A DNA stretch of 64,000 bases from Arthrobacter sp. EpRS71 (lineage in GTDB: Bacteria > Actinomycetota > Actinomycetes > Actinomycetales > Micrococcaceae). The notes under the pieces were generated by a model. The model saw nothing but the letters and a program-made list of their open reading frames with translations, made no database searches and was not told where the DNA came from. Positions within the stretch are counted from its first letter, which is position 1. Each line of letters starts with the position of its first letter. Made by a program: the position numbers and the translations under genes. The stretch is from assembly GCF_001512285.1 (NCBI RefSeq), contig NZ_LNUV01000006.1, positions 1,600,361-1,664,360 on the forward strand, in the 5' to 3' direction. This document shows positions 43,169 to 52,138 of the stretch, in pieces.

Positions 43169-44023
43169 TCATTTCGCCTTTCGCAGCCAGCGGCTGATGC
43201 GGTTGACGGACAGTACGGTGACCACGATGACCAGCGCCGGCGCGTACACGAGCCATGGAGCGGTTACGTAGGTTTTGCCCGAGGCCACCAGGAGACCCCA
43301 GTCGGAGGCCGGGGGCGGATCTCCGTAGCCCAGGAAGGCCAGCGAGGCGATGATCAGGATGGACGTGCCGAACTGGAGCACAGCCAGTACCAGAACGGAC
43401 CTGTAGGCGTTGGGAAGGATGTGGCCGAGCAGCGCGTGCAGCCGGTTCCCGCCTTCCAGATAGGACGCCTCCACGTACGTGGCGCTGCGGACGCGCATCA
43501 CCTCCGCGCGCATCAACCGGGCAAAGACCGCGACGGCGGACACTCCGGTGGCGATTGCGGCGTTGATGGTTTGGAAGCCCAGCGAACTAACGATGACCAC
43601 GGCCAGCAGGAATCCGGGGATGGCGAGAAGAACGTCAACGAATCGGCCCAGGACGGAGTCCAGCCAGCCGCCGCGGAATCCGCTGGCGAGCCCAATGATG
43701 CTGCCCACTATCAATCCGATGAGCACCGCAACCAAAGCGCTGGTGACGGAGGACGCCGTGCCGTAGACGACGCGGGCGTACTGGTCGCGCCCGAGGTAGT
43801 CCGTGCCGAACCAGTGTGCGGCACTCGGTGCCGCCAACTTGCTCGCGGTATCGCCCGTGACCGGGCTGAACGATGTGAAGAAACCCGGGAAAAGTGACCA
43901 CAGGATGACCAGCAGGACCACCGCAAAGGACAGGATCACGGTGACTGGAGGCAGTCCCGCGGTGAGCTTCTTGGATGCTGTTCCAACATTGCGCAATTGG
44001 GTGTAGCCAAGCGTGGCAGTCAT
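43169..44023 (-). CDS. ABC transporter permease (DppC-like)
   Basis: A 284-residue inner-membrane subunit with six hydrophobic segments. The HWFGTDYLGRDQYARVVYG segment near 70-90 and the EAA loop region (EVMRVRSATYVEASYLEGG, near 175) are typical of DppC/OppC permeases. It overlaps dppB-like downstream order by 4 bases at its start (ATGA with the upstream permease). Confidence 0.93.
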   Translation of the reverse strand: MTATLGYTQLRNVGTASKKLTAGLPPVTVILSFAVVLLVILWSLFPGFFTSFSPVTGDTASKLAAPSAAHWFGTDYLGRDQYARVVYGTASSVTSALVAVLIGLIVGSIIGLASGFRGGWLDSVLGRFVDVLLAIPGFLLAVVIVSSLGFQTINAAIATGVSAVAVFARLMRAEVMRVRSATYVEASYLEGGNRLHALLGHILPNAYRSVLVLAVLQFGTSILIIASLAFLGYGDPPPASDWGLLVASGKTYVTAPWLVYAPALVIVVTVLSVNRISRWLRKAK

Positions 44024-44973
44024 GCGCCCACCTTCTCCCGGAGTTTGACGCGCGGATCGAGCAACGGCGACGCGAGGTCGGCCACGAGATTGACGGCCAC
44101 GAAGACCACGGCCGAGAGGGAGACCACGGCTTGAAGCACTGGTTGGTCTTCTCCCGTCACCGCTTTCTGGACGACGGTGCCGATGCCGTCACGGCCGAAG
44201 ATCGTCTCGGTAATGACGGAGCCGCCCAGAAGCTCACCCACGATGAGCGCCACCATGGCCACGGAGGGCAGAGCCGACGGTTTCACCAGGTGCTTGGCGA
44301 AGAGCTTGGCCTCTGTAATACCCCGGGACCTGGCCACCAGGGCGTACTCCTGCCGGGATTCGTGGTCCAAGCTCGCAATCAAGACCTCGGCCAGCGGTGC
44401 GGAGACCGGAATGGCCAAAGTGACGGCTGCGAACAGCGTTGCCACCGGGCTGTTGGGATCTGTGGTGGTGAAGGAATGCAGCCGGAAGGCAAAGAACTCG
44501 ATCAGCACCAGGCCGATCACGAAGTTGGGAACCGACAGGAAGAACGAAGGAATGGAACGGACGATAGCTGCCCACTTGCCCGGCAAATACTGGGCGCCGT
44601 ACGCGATAGCCACTGCGAAAACAATGGCGATGAGGAGCGCGCTGGTGGCAAGAGTGAGCGTGGAGGGCAACGCGTCTCCCACGATCTGGGAGACCGGAAG
44701 GTTGGACTGAAGCGAGAATCCCAGCTCTCCCGTGAGGAACCGTCCCAGGGAGAGCAGCAGCTGCACGATCACGGGCTGGTCCAAGCCGTAGAACGCCACG
44801 ATCCGCTGGATGTCTTCCTCGCTCAGTCCGTGCTGCGGGTCCCGGAGCGTGTTGGTGATGGCGTCACCGGGGAGGACGCTGATCACCAGGAACGTGAGGA
44901 CATAGGCCAGAAGAACGACGACGACCGCCTGACCCGCGCGGGTCAACGCAAAGCGCTTGTAATCGCTGGTCAC
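44020..44973 (-). CDS. ABC transporter permease (DppB-like)
   Basis: A 317-residue permease with six membrane segments, the N-terminal TRAGQAVVVVLLAYVLTFL and the family motif DAITNTLRDPQHGLSEEDI near 50. The EAA loop is around LVARSRGITEAKLFAKHL. The GTG at 44973 overlaps the stop of the binding-protein gene (GTGA) and is preferred over an ATG 12 bases earlier. It works with the DppC-like and fused ATPase subunits. Confidence 0.92.
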   Translation of the reverse strand: MTSDYKRFALTRAGQAVVVVLLAYVLTFLVISVLPGDAITNTLRDPQHGLSEEDIQRIVAFYGLDQPVIVQLLLSLGRFLTGELGFSLQSNLPVSQIVGDALPSTLTLATSALLIAIVFAVAIAYGAQYLPGKWAAIVRSIPSFFLSVPNFVIGLVLIEFFAFRLHSFTTTDPNSPVATLFAAVTLAIPVSAPLAEVLIASLDHESRQEYALVARSRGITEAKLFAKHLVKPSALPSVAMVALIVGELLGGSVITETIFGRDGIGTVVQKAVTGEDQPVLQAVVSLSAVVFVAVNLVADLASPLLDPRVKLREKVGA

Positions 44974-46622
44974 TGCGAGATCCAAGCAGTGTAGAAGTTA
45001 GCGTAGGCAAGGCCGTTGTACTGGACATCCTTGATCTTCGGGCTGATCAGGTAGAGGCGCTGGACGAGCTGGTTAAGAGGGATAAAGTAGCCCTGCTCCA
45101 GGACGTACTGCTGGAGCTCGTCGGCGACCTTCTCGCGGGATGCCCGGTCCGAAGCCGTGGCGATCGCAGTGGAGAGGTCATTGAGCTTCTGATCGCTGGT
45201 TCCAAGTCCGAACCAGTCCTCGCCCTTGTTCTGGCTGGTCAAGACTCCGGCCACCGTACCGACGTCGACGAAGCTGCGTGAAGTCTGGAAAAGAGGCGGC
45301 TTGCTGGCCTGCACAGCCGCGTAGCCGGCAACGTCCACAACCTTGAGGTTGACCTTGATACCCACTTTCTTGAGCTGCTGGGCGATGAGCTCGTCCTCGG
45401 CCTTGGTGGACGGTACATAGGGGTTCGGCGTCAGGGTGAATTCGAGGGTCTTGCCGTCCTTGGTGCGGTAGCCATCCGATCCGGAAGCCCAGCCGGCGTC
45501 GTCCAGGAGCTTGTTGGCTTTGTCGGCGTCGAACGTGAAGGAGTCGCTGAACTCGCCTGCTTCCGGGACGTTGCCCTGGATGAACGTGGTGGCTGCATTC
45601 CAATCGCTGGTGTAGACGGTCTTGAGGATCTCTTCGCGGTCAATGCCGTGCTGGATAGCCCTGCGGACGGCGGGATCGTTGGTGGGGAAGGCCTGCGTGT
45701 TTACCTGGAATCCGTCCACAAACCCCAGGTAGCGCGGCGTACCCACCGTGAAGCCCTGTGCTTTGAGCGACTCGATTTCCTGCGGCTCAACGTTGAAAGC
45801 AACATCGGCCTGGCCGGAAACCACCGTGGAGGTCCGGACTGATGTGTCCTTAATGACCTTGTACGTGATGGTGTCCAGGCGTGCCGGACCGGTGTGGCCG
45901 AGCGCTGCCGGACCCCAGTTGTAGTCCTTCCGCTTCTCCAGGACGTAGCTGTCACCCTGCTTCCAGGACTTGACCACAAACGGGCCGCTGCCGATCTCCT
46001 GGCTGAGGTCCGCCTGGGCTTCAACCGGCAGAGCCAAGGTCTTCGGGGAGAGCAGGATGCAGCCGTGGTACGCCAGCGTGGCGATGAAGCCCAGTGCGGG
46101 AGAGGAGAAGGACACCTTCACCGTTTCCGCATCCGAGGCCTCTGCCGACACGAAGTTACTGGACGGGAAGAGGCCCACCTTGCTGACACCACGCGAGGAA
46201 TCGCCCTTGGCCCAGGCAGTCAGGTTGGCGACCACGGCCGCTGCATCCAGTGGTGTCCCGTCTGAGAAGGTCACGCCCTTTTTCAGGTAGATCACGAAGT
46301 CCTTGGCGCCGTTGAGTTCTTCCCAGCTCTCAGCAACCCACGGGCTCAACTCGCCCTTTTCATTGACGTACACCAGCTTGTCCGTGATCTGGCCCCAGAG
46401 GTTGCCCTCATAGCTGGAGATGGACGTCTTGCTGGAGACCCAGCCGGTGTCGTAGCCCTGGATGAGGAAGGTGATGTTGCCGCCGTCCACGGGAGTTGTG
46501 GAACCTGCACCGGTGCTGCCCGTGGTGCCGCCGCACGCGGTGACAAGGGCCGAGGTGGATAGTGCGCCGAGGCCTGCAAGGAAGGCCCGCCTGCGGAATT
46601 CGGGGGTGTTAAAGGTATTCAT
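44970..46622 (-). CDS. ABC transporter substrate-binding lipoprotein (family 5)
   Basis: The extracellular ligand-binding part of the transporter, 550 residues. It begins MNTFNTPEFRRRAFLAGLGA, with a twin-arginine-like RRRAF and a lipobox ending in TACGG (lipid-bearing Cys30). The family 5 (DppA/OppA) fold follows, with the WEELNGAKDFVIYLKKGVTF segment typical near 100. First gene of the five-gene operon ending in the aminotransferase. The imported compound cannot be read; peptide, opine or modified amino acid are possible. Confidence 0.92.
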   Translation of the reverse strand: MNTFNTPEFRRRAFLAGLGALSTSALVTACGGTTGSTGAGSTTPVDGGNITFLIQGYDTGWVSSKTSISSYEGNLWGQITDKLVYVNEKGELSPWVAESWEELNGAKDFVIYLKKGVTFSDGTPLDAAAVVANLTAWAKGDSSRGVSKVGLFPSSNFVSAEASDAETVKVSFSSPALGFIATLAYHGCILLSPKTLALPVEAQADLSQEIGSGPFVVKSWKQGDSYVLEKRKDYNWGPAALGHTGPARLDTITYKVIKDTSVRTSTVVSGQADVAFNVEPQEIESLKAQGFTVGTPRYLGFVDGFQVNTQAFPTNDPAVRRAIQHGIDREEILKTVYTSDWNAATTFIQGNVPEAGEFSDSFTFDADKANKLLDDAGWASGSDGYRTKDGKTLEFTLTPNPYVPSTKAEDELIAQQLKKVGIKVNLKVVDVAGYAAVQASKPPLFQTSRSFVDVGTVAGVLTSQNKGEDWFGLGTSDQKLNDLSTAIATASDRASREKVADELQQYVLEQGYFIPLNQLVQRLYLISPKIKDVQYNGLAYANFYTAWISQ

Positions 46623-46677
46623 TGGGTGTGCTCCTGATGCGTTGGGGGATTGCGTTGGGGGTGCTGCGGGCAGGCGC

Positions 46678-48009
46678 TTAGATGGCTTTGCCGGGATTGA
46701 GTGTCAGTTGGGGGTCGATTGCCGCCTTGATGGCATGCTGCACCTCGCGGCTGCGCTCCGAGAGTTCCAGAGCCGCCCATTCGCGCTTGATGGTGCCCAC
46801 ACCGTGCTCGCCGGTCACAGTTCCGCCGAGCGAAAGTGCCACCTTCACCAGTTCAGTGGCAGCTTCCAGGAGGGAGGCAGGCGGGTTCGCGCCGTCGTCG
46901 GGCGTTTTGTCTTTGGTGATGAGCGGGTGAAGGTTCCCGTCGCCGGCGTGCGATACCGCCGAGATGTCCACGCCGAAGCGAGCTTCCAAGGCCGGGAAAG
47001 CGGCGTAAACCTTGGGCAGCTGGGACTTGGGAACGGCGATGTCCTCGCCGATGTACCACTTGTCCTGCGGGAGGCCGCGGCCGCTGCGGCGCAGTTCCCA
47101 CAGCCGCACGCCGTCGTCGTCGGACTCCACGGTGACGCGGCCGCCAACCGCACTGAGCGCGGTGGCGAGGTCCGCCGCTTGGTCGCCGATGCCGTAACCA
47201 TCGATCTCGATGAGAATCAGCGCGGCACCCCGTTCTCGCAGGCTGGTCCCCGAGTGGGCGTCGATGTTGGTCAGGCTGGGGGTGTCGAAGAATTCGATCG
47301 CGGCCGGGCGCACGGGCGACAAGGTGATGGCTGCCAGCCCGTCCGTGCCCTCAGCGGTGCTGTTGAAGAACGCGCTGACCGTCTTGCGGGCCACGGGGAT
47401 GGGGCGGAGACGGAGCGTTGCCTTGGTGACGATGCCCAGGATGCCTTCTGAACCCACAAACAACGAGGTCAGATCCAGTCCCGTGACGCCCTTGATGGCG
47501 CGGTGACCAACACTGATGAGGCTGCCGTCCGGGAGAACGACGTCCAGAGACAGGATGGACTCCCGGGTCACCCCATACTTGGCGCAGCGGAGCCCGCCCG
47601 CATTGGTCGCGATATTTCCACCAATTGATGAAATGTCGTAGCTTGCAGGGTCGGGCGCATAGAAAAGTCCAAATGGTTCAAGGTGCTTATTCAAATCGGC
47701 ATTGATGACACCTGGCTCTACAACCGCCACCTCATCCAGGGGCGACACCTCGATGATGGCAGTCAGCTTCTCAGTGGAGATGACCACTTGGTCTTGGCGT
47801 GCTGTGGCGCCGCCAGACAAACCCGTTCCGGCCCCGCGTGGGACCACGGTAAGGCCGAGTTCCGCGGCGATTCTTACCGCCGTCTGAACTTCCGCGGCTG
47901 AGGTGGGAAGCACGACGGCGGGGCCCGGGTTTCCGCTTGCGGCTGCGGTTTTGGCCGTGGCTGCAGCGGGTGGTCCCGGTGCCGGGTTCAAGAACCTCGA
48001 TGCCATCAA
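46678..48009 (-). CDS. FAD-binding oxidase (GlcD/D-lactate dehydrogenase type), N-terminus uncertain
   Basis: A flavoprotein that oxidises 2-hydroxy acids such as glycolate or D-lactate. The FAD-binding domain has VLPTSAAEVQTAVR and VVPRGAGTGLSGGA; the FAD-oxidase C-terminal domain ends near TGEHGVGTIKREW. The frame opens at 48009 with MMASRF and a poor ribosome site. Another frame from 48079 (MTTQQLTEDHTSIQTYVQEL) with a better site looks like the true N-terminus, so a one-base frameshift between about 47960 and 48009 is possible. It lies 55 bases before the binding-protein gene. Confidence 0.8.
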   Translation of the reverse strand: MMASRFLNPAPGPPAAATAKTAAASGNPGPAVVLPTSAAEVQTAVRIAAELGLTVVPRGAGTGLSGGATARQDQVVISTEKLTAIIEVSPLDEVAVVEPGVINADLNKHLEPFGLFYAPDPASYDISSIGGNIATNAGGLRCAKYGVTRESILSLDVVLPDGSLISVGHRAIKGVTGLDLTSLFVGSEGILGIVTKATLRLRPIPVARKTVSAFFNSTAEGTDGLAAITLSPVRPAAIEFFDTPSLTNIDAHSGTSLRERGAALILIEIDGYGIGDQAADLATALSAVGGRVTVESDDDGVRLWELRRSGRGLPQDKWYIGEDIAVPKSQLPKVYAAFPALEARFGVDISAVSHAGDGNLHPLITKDKTPDDGANPPASLLEAATELVKVALSLGGTVTGEHGVGTIKREWAALELSERSREVQHAIKAAIDPQLTLNPGKAI

Positions 48010-48427
48010 CCTGACGCCGGAGTTCCTGGACGTATGTCTGGATTGAGGTGTGGTCTTCGGTGAGTTGCTGTGTTGTCATGCCGGCGTCTCTCTGTCCGGG
48101 TGCATGACAAGGCATTCCTGCGTGAAGCACCCAAAGGCTTTTGATGGATTTCCCGGTCATAAAATGACGGGTTCTTCAAAAGTTAGCGGGACTCGGAATT
48201 TACTCGCCAGTTTCTTGAAATGTCGATCAATAGTTCTCAATGGGGCGTCGCGGGGATTCCCATTTCGTTAAATGGGGTCGCTGAAAGACGAATTATGTCC
48301 CAGTAAAAAGCGCCGCGACGTCACATGTCGCTACCCGCTCGGCCGGCCAACTCAGTAGCAGTTCAGGTCGTTCCCAGCGCTGAGAACGACCTGAACTGCT
48401 ACCTACTTGGGTGGGGCGCGCGCGAGG
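48010..48427. other. intergenic region with A+T-rich stretch and palindrome
   Basis: 418 bases between the oxidase and the GntR gene. The left part may encode the true oxidase N-terminus in another frame (48010-48079). The stretch 48170-48310 is clearly more A+T-rich than its surroundings and probably holds the oxidase promoter. The right end carries the palindromic repeat copy 2. Confidence 0.5.
48346..48411. repeat. 66-bp palindromic repeat, copy 2
   Basis: Second copy of the element at 40197-40262. The well-paired part is 48355-48402, centred on AGCGCT at 48376-48381, with one internal mismatch; the outer left arm has diverged. It lies just past the GntR stop codon, so it could also terminate that transcript. 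Confidence 0.85.
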
Positions 48428-49126
48428 TCAGCTACGTGCGGAACCGGTGAACCGGCGTCGTGAGTTGCTCAGGTGCAGGCGCATCGCTGCCGCGGCAGCC
48501 GCTTGGTCGCCGTCGGCGATTGCGTCGTATATAGAGGAATGCTCGTGGACCACTTGTTCGAAACGTTCGCGGGAGTCCTGCTCATCATCGGCGACGAGGC
48601 GCGGGCGGGGCATGGTGATCATGGTTTGGCCCAGGGCGGAAATGCAGTCCGTATAAAAGGGGTTGCCAGTTGCGGCGGCTATGGCCCGGTGGAATTCGAA
48701 ATCGGCCTTCATGGAGTGTGCCGGGTGCCCTGAGCTTGCTTTGAATTGCTCTAGGGCACCCTGCGCGGCTTTGAGCTGGCGTTCTGTATGGTTCCGCGCA
48801 GCCAGCGCTGCAGCTTCGGTCTCGACGCCGATGCGGAAGTCGAGCATCTGCAGACGGTCTTCCATGCTGGAAACAGCCCGCGATCCGGGCGCGGGTGACG
48901 GGCCCTCCGCGGGCGGAGTCAGCGCGAAGCTGCCCCGCCCGCGTTCGGTTTCCACCAGTCCCTCGGCCTGCAAGTGCGTCAGGGCAGACCGGACCACGGT
49001 CCGACTCACGCCGAACTCGCTGATGAGGGTGTTTTCGCTGGGGAGCTTCTCACCTGGCTGGATGACGCCGTCGACGATGCGGTTGCGAAGGTCGGCGGCG
49101 AGATCCGCGGTCAGGTTTCGGCTCAT
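48428..49126 (-). CDS. GntR/FadR-family transcriptional regulator
   Basis: A 232-residue repressor with an N-terminal winged helix (about 5-70, LPSENTLISEFGVSRTVVRS and LQAEGLVETERGRGSF) and a C-terminal FCD ligand-binding domain (about 90-220). It lies 10 bases after the dehydratase gene and probably controls it from the palindromes at 50308-50332. FCD regulators usually respond to sugar acids or other carboxylates, fitting the neighbouring enzyme. Confidence 0.92.
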   Translation of the reverse strand: MSRNLTADLAADLRNRIVDGVIQPGEKLPSENTLISEFGVSRTVVRSALTHLQAEGLVETERGRGSFALTPPAEGPSPAPGSRAVSSMEDRLQMLDFRIGVETEAAALAARNHTERQLKAAQGALEQFKASSGHPAHSMKADFEFHRAIAAATGNPFYTDCISALGQTMITMPRPRLVADDEQDSRERFEQVVHEHSSIYDAIADGDQAAAAAAMRLHLSNSRRRFTGSARS

Positions 49127-49136
49127 GGGTTCAAGA

Positions 49137-50264
49137 TTACGCGCCGAACTCTACCGATTCGGTGGTCCACGCGCGGGCCTGCTCACTGAGGGTGACGCCC
49201 AGTCCGGGGCGGTCCGGAACGATCATGCGGCCGTTCTTGGTCTCCAGGCGCTCCTCGAACAGCGGGTCCAGCCAGTCGAAGTGCTCCACCCACGGCTCGC
49301 GCGGGTACGCGGCGGCCAGGTGGAGGTGGATTTCCATGGCGAAGTGGGGTGCCAGGCCGAGCCCGCGTTCATCCGCCAACGCTGCGAGCCTCAGGAATTG
49401 GGTGATGCCGCCAACGCGGGGGGCATCGGGCTGGATGATGTCGCAGCTATTGGCGTTGATGAGGCCCTTGTGTTCTGCGACGGACGCGAGCATTTCACCG
49501 GTGGCGATGGGGGTGTCCAGAACCTGGGCCAGGTGCGCGTGGCCTTCGAAGTCGTAGGCATCCAGCGGTTCTTCGATCCAGATGAGGTTGAATTCCTCCA
49601 GCTGGCGGCCCATCCGAAGCGCGGTGGCCCGGTCCCACTGCTGGTTGGCATCCACCATGAGCGGGACGTCCCAGCCGATGTGCTCGCGGACTCCGGCCAC
49701 ACGGCGCAAGTCCTCCTTGGAGTCGGGCAGGCCAACCTTGATCTTGATGCCGCCGATACCCTCATCAATGGAGCGCGTGGCGCGCTCTTTGACCTCATCC
49801 AGGCTGGCGTTGAGGAAGCCGCCGGAGGTGTTGTAGGTCTGGACCGAGTCCCGGTAGGAGCCCAGCAACTTGGCCAAGGGGAGTGCGGCGCGCTTGGCTT
49901 TGAGGTCGTAGAGCGCGATGTCGATGGCTGCCAGGGCCTGCGTGGCCACGCCCGAACGGCCCACAGAGGCGCCAGCCCAGAGGAGTTTGGTGTAGATCTT
50001 GCCGATGTCGTTGGGATCCTCGCCGATGATGCCCTCTGCGACTTCCTTGGCGTGGGCGTACTGTGCGGGGCCGCCGGCGCGCTTGGAGTAGCTGAAGCCG
50101 ATGCCGCTGTGGCCTTGCTCTGTGGTGATCTCGGCGAACAGGAACACCACTTCGGTCATGGGCTTCTGCCTGCCGGTGAAGACTTTGGCATCACTGATGG
50201 GTACGGTGAGGGGCAAACGTGCCGTGGACAGCTTGACGTGGCGAATCAGATCTACGGTGCTCAT
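49137..50264 (-). CDS. enolase-superfamily sugar-acid dehydratase (talarate/galactarate dehydratase-like)
   Basis: A mandelate-racemase-type enzyme that abstracts a proton next to a carboxylate. The KxK motif lies in GIKIKVGLPDS (near 165), metal ligands in MVDANQQWD and WIEEPLDAYD, and the catalytic His region in APHFAMEIHLHLAAAYP. Overall it resembles L-talarate/galactarate dehydratases. The ATG at 50264 follows AGGAGAACC, giving 375 residues; an in-frame start 36 bases earlier is less likely. Exact substrate is uncertain. Confidence 0.85.
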   Translation of the reverse strand: MSTVDLIRHVKLSTARLPLTVPISDAKVFTGRQKPMTEVVFLFAEITTEQGHSGIGFSYSKRAGGPAQYAHAKEVAEGIIGEDPNDIGKIYTKLLWAGASVGRSGVATQALAAIDIALYDLKAKRAALPLAKLLGSYRDSVQTYNTSGGFLNASLDEVKERATRSIDEGIGGIKIKVGLPDSKEDLRRVAGVREHIGWDVPLMVDANQQWDRATALRMGRQLEEFNLIWIEEPLDAYDFEGHAHLAQVLDTPIATGEMLASVAEHKGLINANSCDIIQPDAPRVGGITQFLRLAALADERGLGLAPHFAMEIHLHLAAAYPREPWVEHFDWLDPLFEERLETKNGRMIVPDRPGLGVTLSEQARAWTTESVEFGA

Positions 50265-50307
50265 GGTTCTCCTAGTGGGTGCGGCATCCTTGCCTACCAC
50301 TTAGGAT

Positions 50308-50332
50308 ACAAGTTTTGAACTTGTACTACAAG
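50308..50332. promoter_or_regulatory. overlapping palindromes, probable GntR operator
   Basis: ACAAGTTTTGAACTTGT (50308-50324) has perfect 7-base arms, and CTTGTACTACAAG (50320-50332) has perfect 5-base arms; they share CTTGT. FadR-type regulators bind short palindromes of the TTGT-N-ACAA kind. The site lies 44 bases before the dehydratase start, ideal for repression by the GntR protein encoded in the same operon. Confidence 0.65.
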
Positions 50333-50400
50333 AGTTGGCGGTCATTATGGCGACTGCCGAGGCCTCGCATACCCACCTGTTTCCGGGGGCCGTTCGAACG

Positions 50401-51645
50401 TCACCGATCGCGGAAACCGTAGAGGGTGCCGGGATTGAGAAATTGCCGGCCCCACAGGAGGCGCTTGTCGGCGTTAGTAAGCATTCCAAAATCCGCGGCC
50501 TCCGCCCAGTGCTCACGTATAGCGTCTTCGATCCGGGCAACGATGTTGTTGGCTTCGCTTTTGGTCAGGTCATAGAGACTACGTGCGGCGATGAGGTCGG
50601 ATAAGTTGTTCCGCTTTGTCCCGTTCCTGTCATATGCGATGGCCTGCGAAGCCGTCTCCCCGCTACGCTGCATGGGCGAAAGGTCATAGGCGGGGCTGAG
50701 CATCGCTATAGATCCGTCCCAGAGTGCGGCGTGGTTCCGAAGGTGGTCGTCGGAGTTGGAGATTGACATGCTGAACGCGATGCGTGCGAAGAGTTCGGAG
50801 GCCGTACCCTCGGGTGCGCCGTTGTTGCGAAGGGTGTCCAGAAACTCGACATAGCTGCCGCTGCGCGCCTGCAGCTCGTCTAGGCCGGTCAGGGTCAGAG
50901 CGCTCATCGCAAGAATACGCCCGCCGTCGTTCGTTCGGTCGAATCGCTCAACCAGTAAGACACTCCGACCGAGGACGCTCTCGACTCGAGTTCGAGCGAC
51001 GTTGAGCCCCGCCTTCTCGGCGAGAAACATGCTCGCTGCCTCTGCCCCGACCACAGGGAAGTGGTCATTGGACGCGGTGAACTTCGCGATGTATTCGCGA
51101 CCAGAGTCGCGGATGACGGACTTCGGGCGCGCCCCGCCCATCGCCGTACCGCTCAGGAGAGCTCGCTCGAGTTCGAACGGCAGATCGCCTCCCGCTTCAA
51201 CGATGTCTGCGGCGTTCAGGAGAGTTTCCAGCGGGGCGGGTGCCGTAGCACGCGGGACGTAGTCGGTGACCGACATCTGGAAATCGATAGCGCCGAAGCG
51301 GTTGGAGCCGGAGTTTATGAGATAGGTGCGTTCATCAAGGTCACCCGTGTCGGCGTCGTTACCTCGATCACCGGTGACTTGGTACTGAACGACCCGCCGC
51401 CCCCATGCATCTGGCGAAGCGTCGCGCAAAGCGCCAGGTAGCCCCATTGACCCAGTGGGCCCGAACGTTTGCTCGGATAGCGGGAGGGTTGGAGCCAGGG
51501 AGATGGCGTTGGGGCGCTCCAGGTACCGCCGACCGTAGTCGAAGGAGAACTGGCCGGGCGCACCCTCCCGAAGGCGGCCGGCGGGCACCGGTGCGGTCGC
51601 TTCGGGTAGCCACACCCATACATAGATGTCAGAAGTCGAGGCCAT
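50401..51645 (-). CDS. hipA: HipA-family serine/threonine kinase toxin
   Basis: A toxin kinase of 414 residues. The HipA N-terminal domain (about 20-110, FSFDYGRRYLERPNAISL and LPGALRDASPDAWGRR) is followed by the kinase core with GGARPKSVI, IAKFTASND, the catalytic SISNSDDHLRNHA and SPAYDLSP. The E. coli protein phosphorylates glutamyl-tRNA synthetase. I chose the ATG at 51645 because AAGGA lies 8 bases upstream; it overlaps hipB by 17 bases. It is the second gene of a classical antitoxin-toxin pair. Confidence 0.92.
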   Translation of the reverse strand: MASTSDIYVWVWLPEATAPVPAGRLREGAPGQFSFDYGRRYLERPNAISLAPTLPLSEQTFGPTGSMGLPGALRDASPDAWGRRVVQYQVTGDRGNDADTGDLDERTYLINSGSNRFGAIDFQMSVTDYVPRATAPAPLETLLNAADIVEAGGDLPFELERALLSGTAMGGARPKSVIRDSGREYIAKFTASNDHFPVVGAEAASMFLAEKAGLNVARTRVESVLGRSVLLVERFDRTNDGGRILAMSALTLTGLDELQARSGSYVEFLDTLRNNGAPEGTASELFARIAFSMSISNSDDHLRNHAALWDGSIAMLSPAYDLSPMQRSGETASQAIAYDRNGTKRNNLSDLIAARSLYDLTKSEANNIVARIEDAIREHWAEAADFGMLTNADKRLLWGRQFLNPGTLYGFRDR

Positions 51646-51973
51646 CGTCATTGTCCTTTCGCTTCTTGTCGACACGTTTGGGAAGCAGTGCTAGTCGTTC
51701 CTCGCCTCGTCGGCGGAGGGCGATAAGTTCACTGGGGTCCTCGACTCCGAATAGGGGGACGCCAACGATCGACGCAACGTTGAACACGTTACCGATACTG
51801 CTCGCGGCGCTTCCGCGCTCGATGGCCGCCAAGGTTTTTCGCGTAATGCCGGCTGTGCCGGCGAGGTGATCGGCGGTCATCCCTCGCGCGGCGCGCGCCA
51901 TCCGAATTTGCTGCCCGAGCACGACAAGCGCATCCTCGGCGGCACCGGTTAGACCTAGCTCTCGACGTCCCAT
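51629..51973 (-). CDS. hipB: HipB-type helix-turn-helix antitoxin
   Basis: A 114-residue XRE-family DNA-binding protein with helix-turn-helix ADHLAGTAGITRKTLAAIER (about 35-54) and a charged C-terminus (LLPKRVDKKRKDNDDG). It should bind HipA and repress the pair. Its start codon lies inside the left arm of the long inverted repeat at 51972-52022, which is the obvious operator. Confidence 0.9.
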   Translation of the reverse strand: MGRRELGLTGAAEDALVVLGQQIRMARAARGMTADHLAGTAGITRKTLAAIERGSAASSIGNVFNVASIVGVPLFGVEDPSELIALRRRGEERLALLPKRVDKKRKDNDDGLDF

Positions 51974-52022
51974 GGGTAATAGTTTACTCCTAATAACTAT
52001 TTATGTATAAACTATTACCCAT
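51972..52022. promoter_or_regulatory. hipBA operator (15-bp inverted repeat)
   Basis: ATGGGTAATAGTTTA (51972-51986) is repeated as a perfect inverted copy at 52008-52022, and the centre holds a further AATAACTATT half-site. The left arm overlaps the hipB start codon. The segment is strikingly A+T-rich for this genome and should include the hipB promoter. It also lies upstream of the divergent sigma-factor gene. Confidence 0.8.
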
Positions 52023-52138
52023 GTGCCAGTGACGGGCGTTCCGGTTCCAACGAAGTGGGACACCCCGTGTCCTTCGAGTGGCGAGGATATTTGGAGCCTC
52101 TGCAACACACTTGGGTATGTGGCGGACAGGTACAGGGT

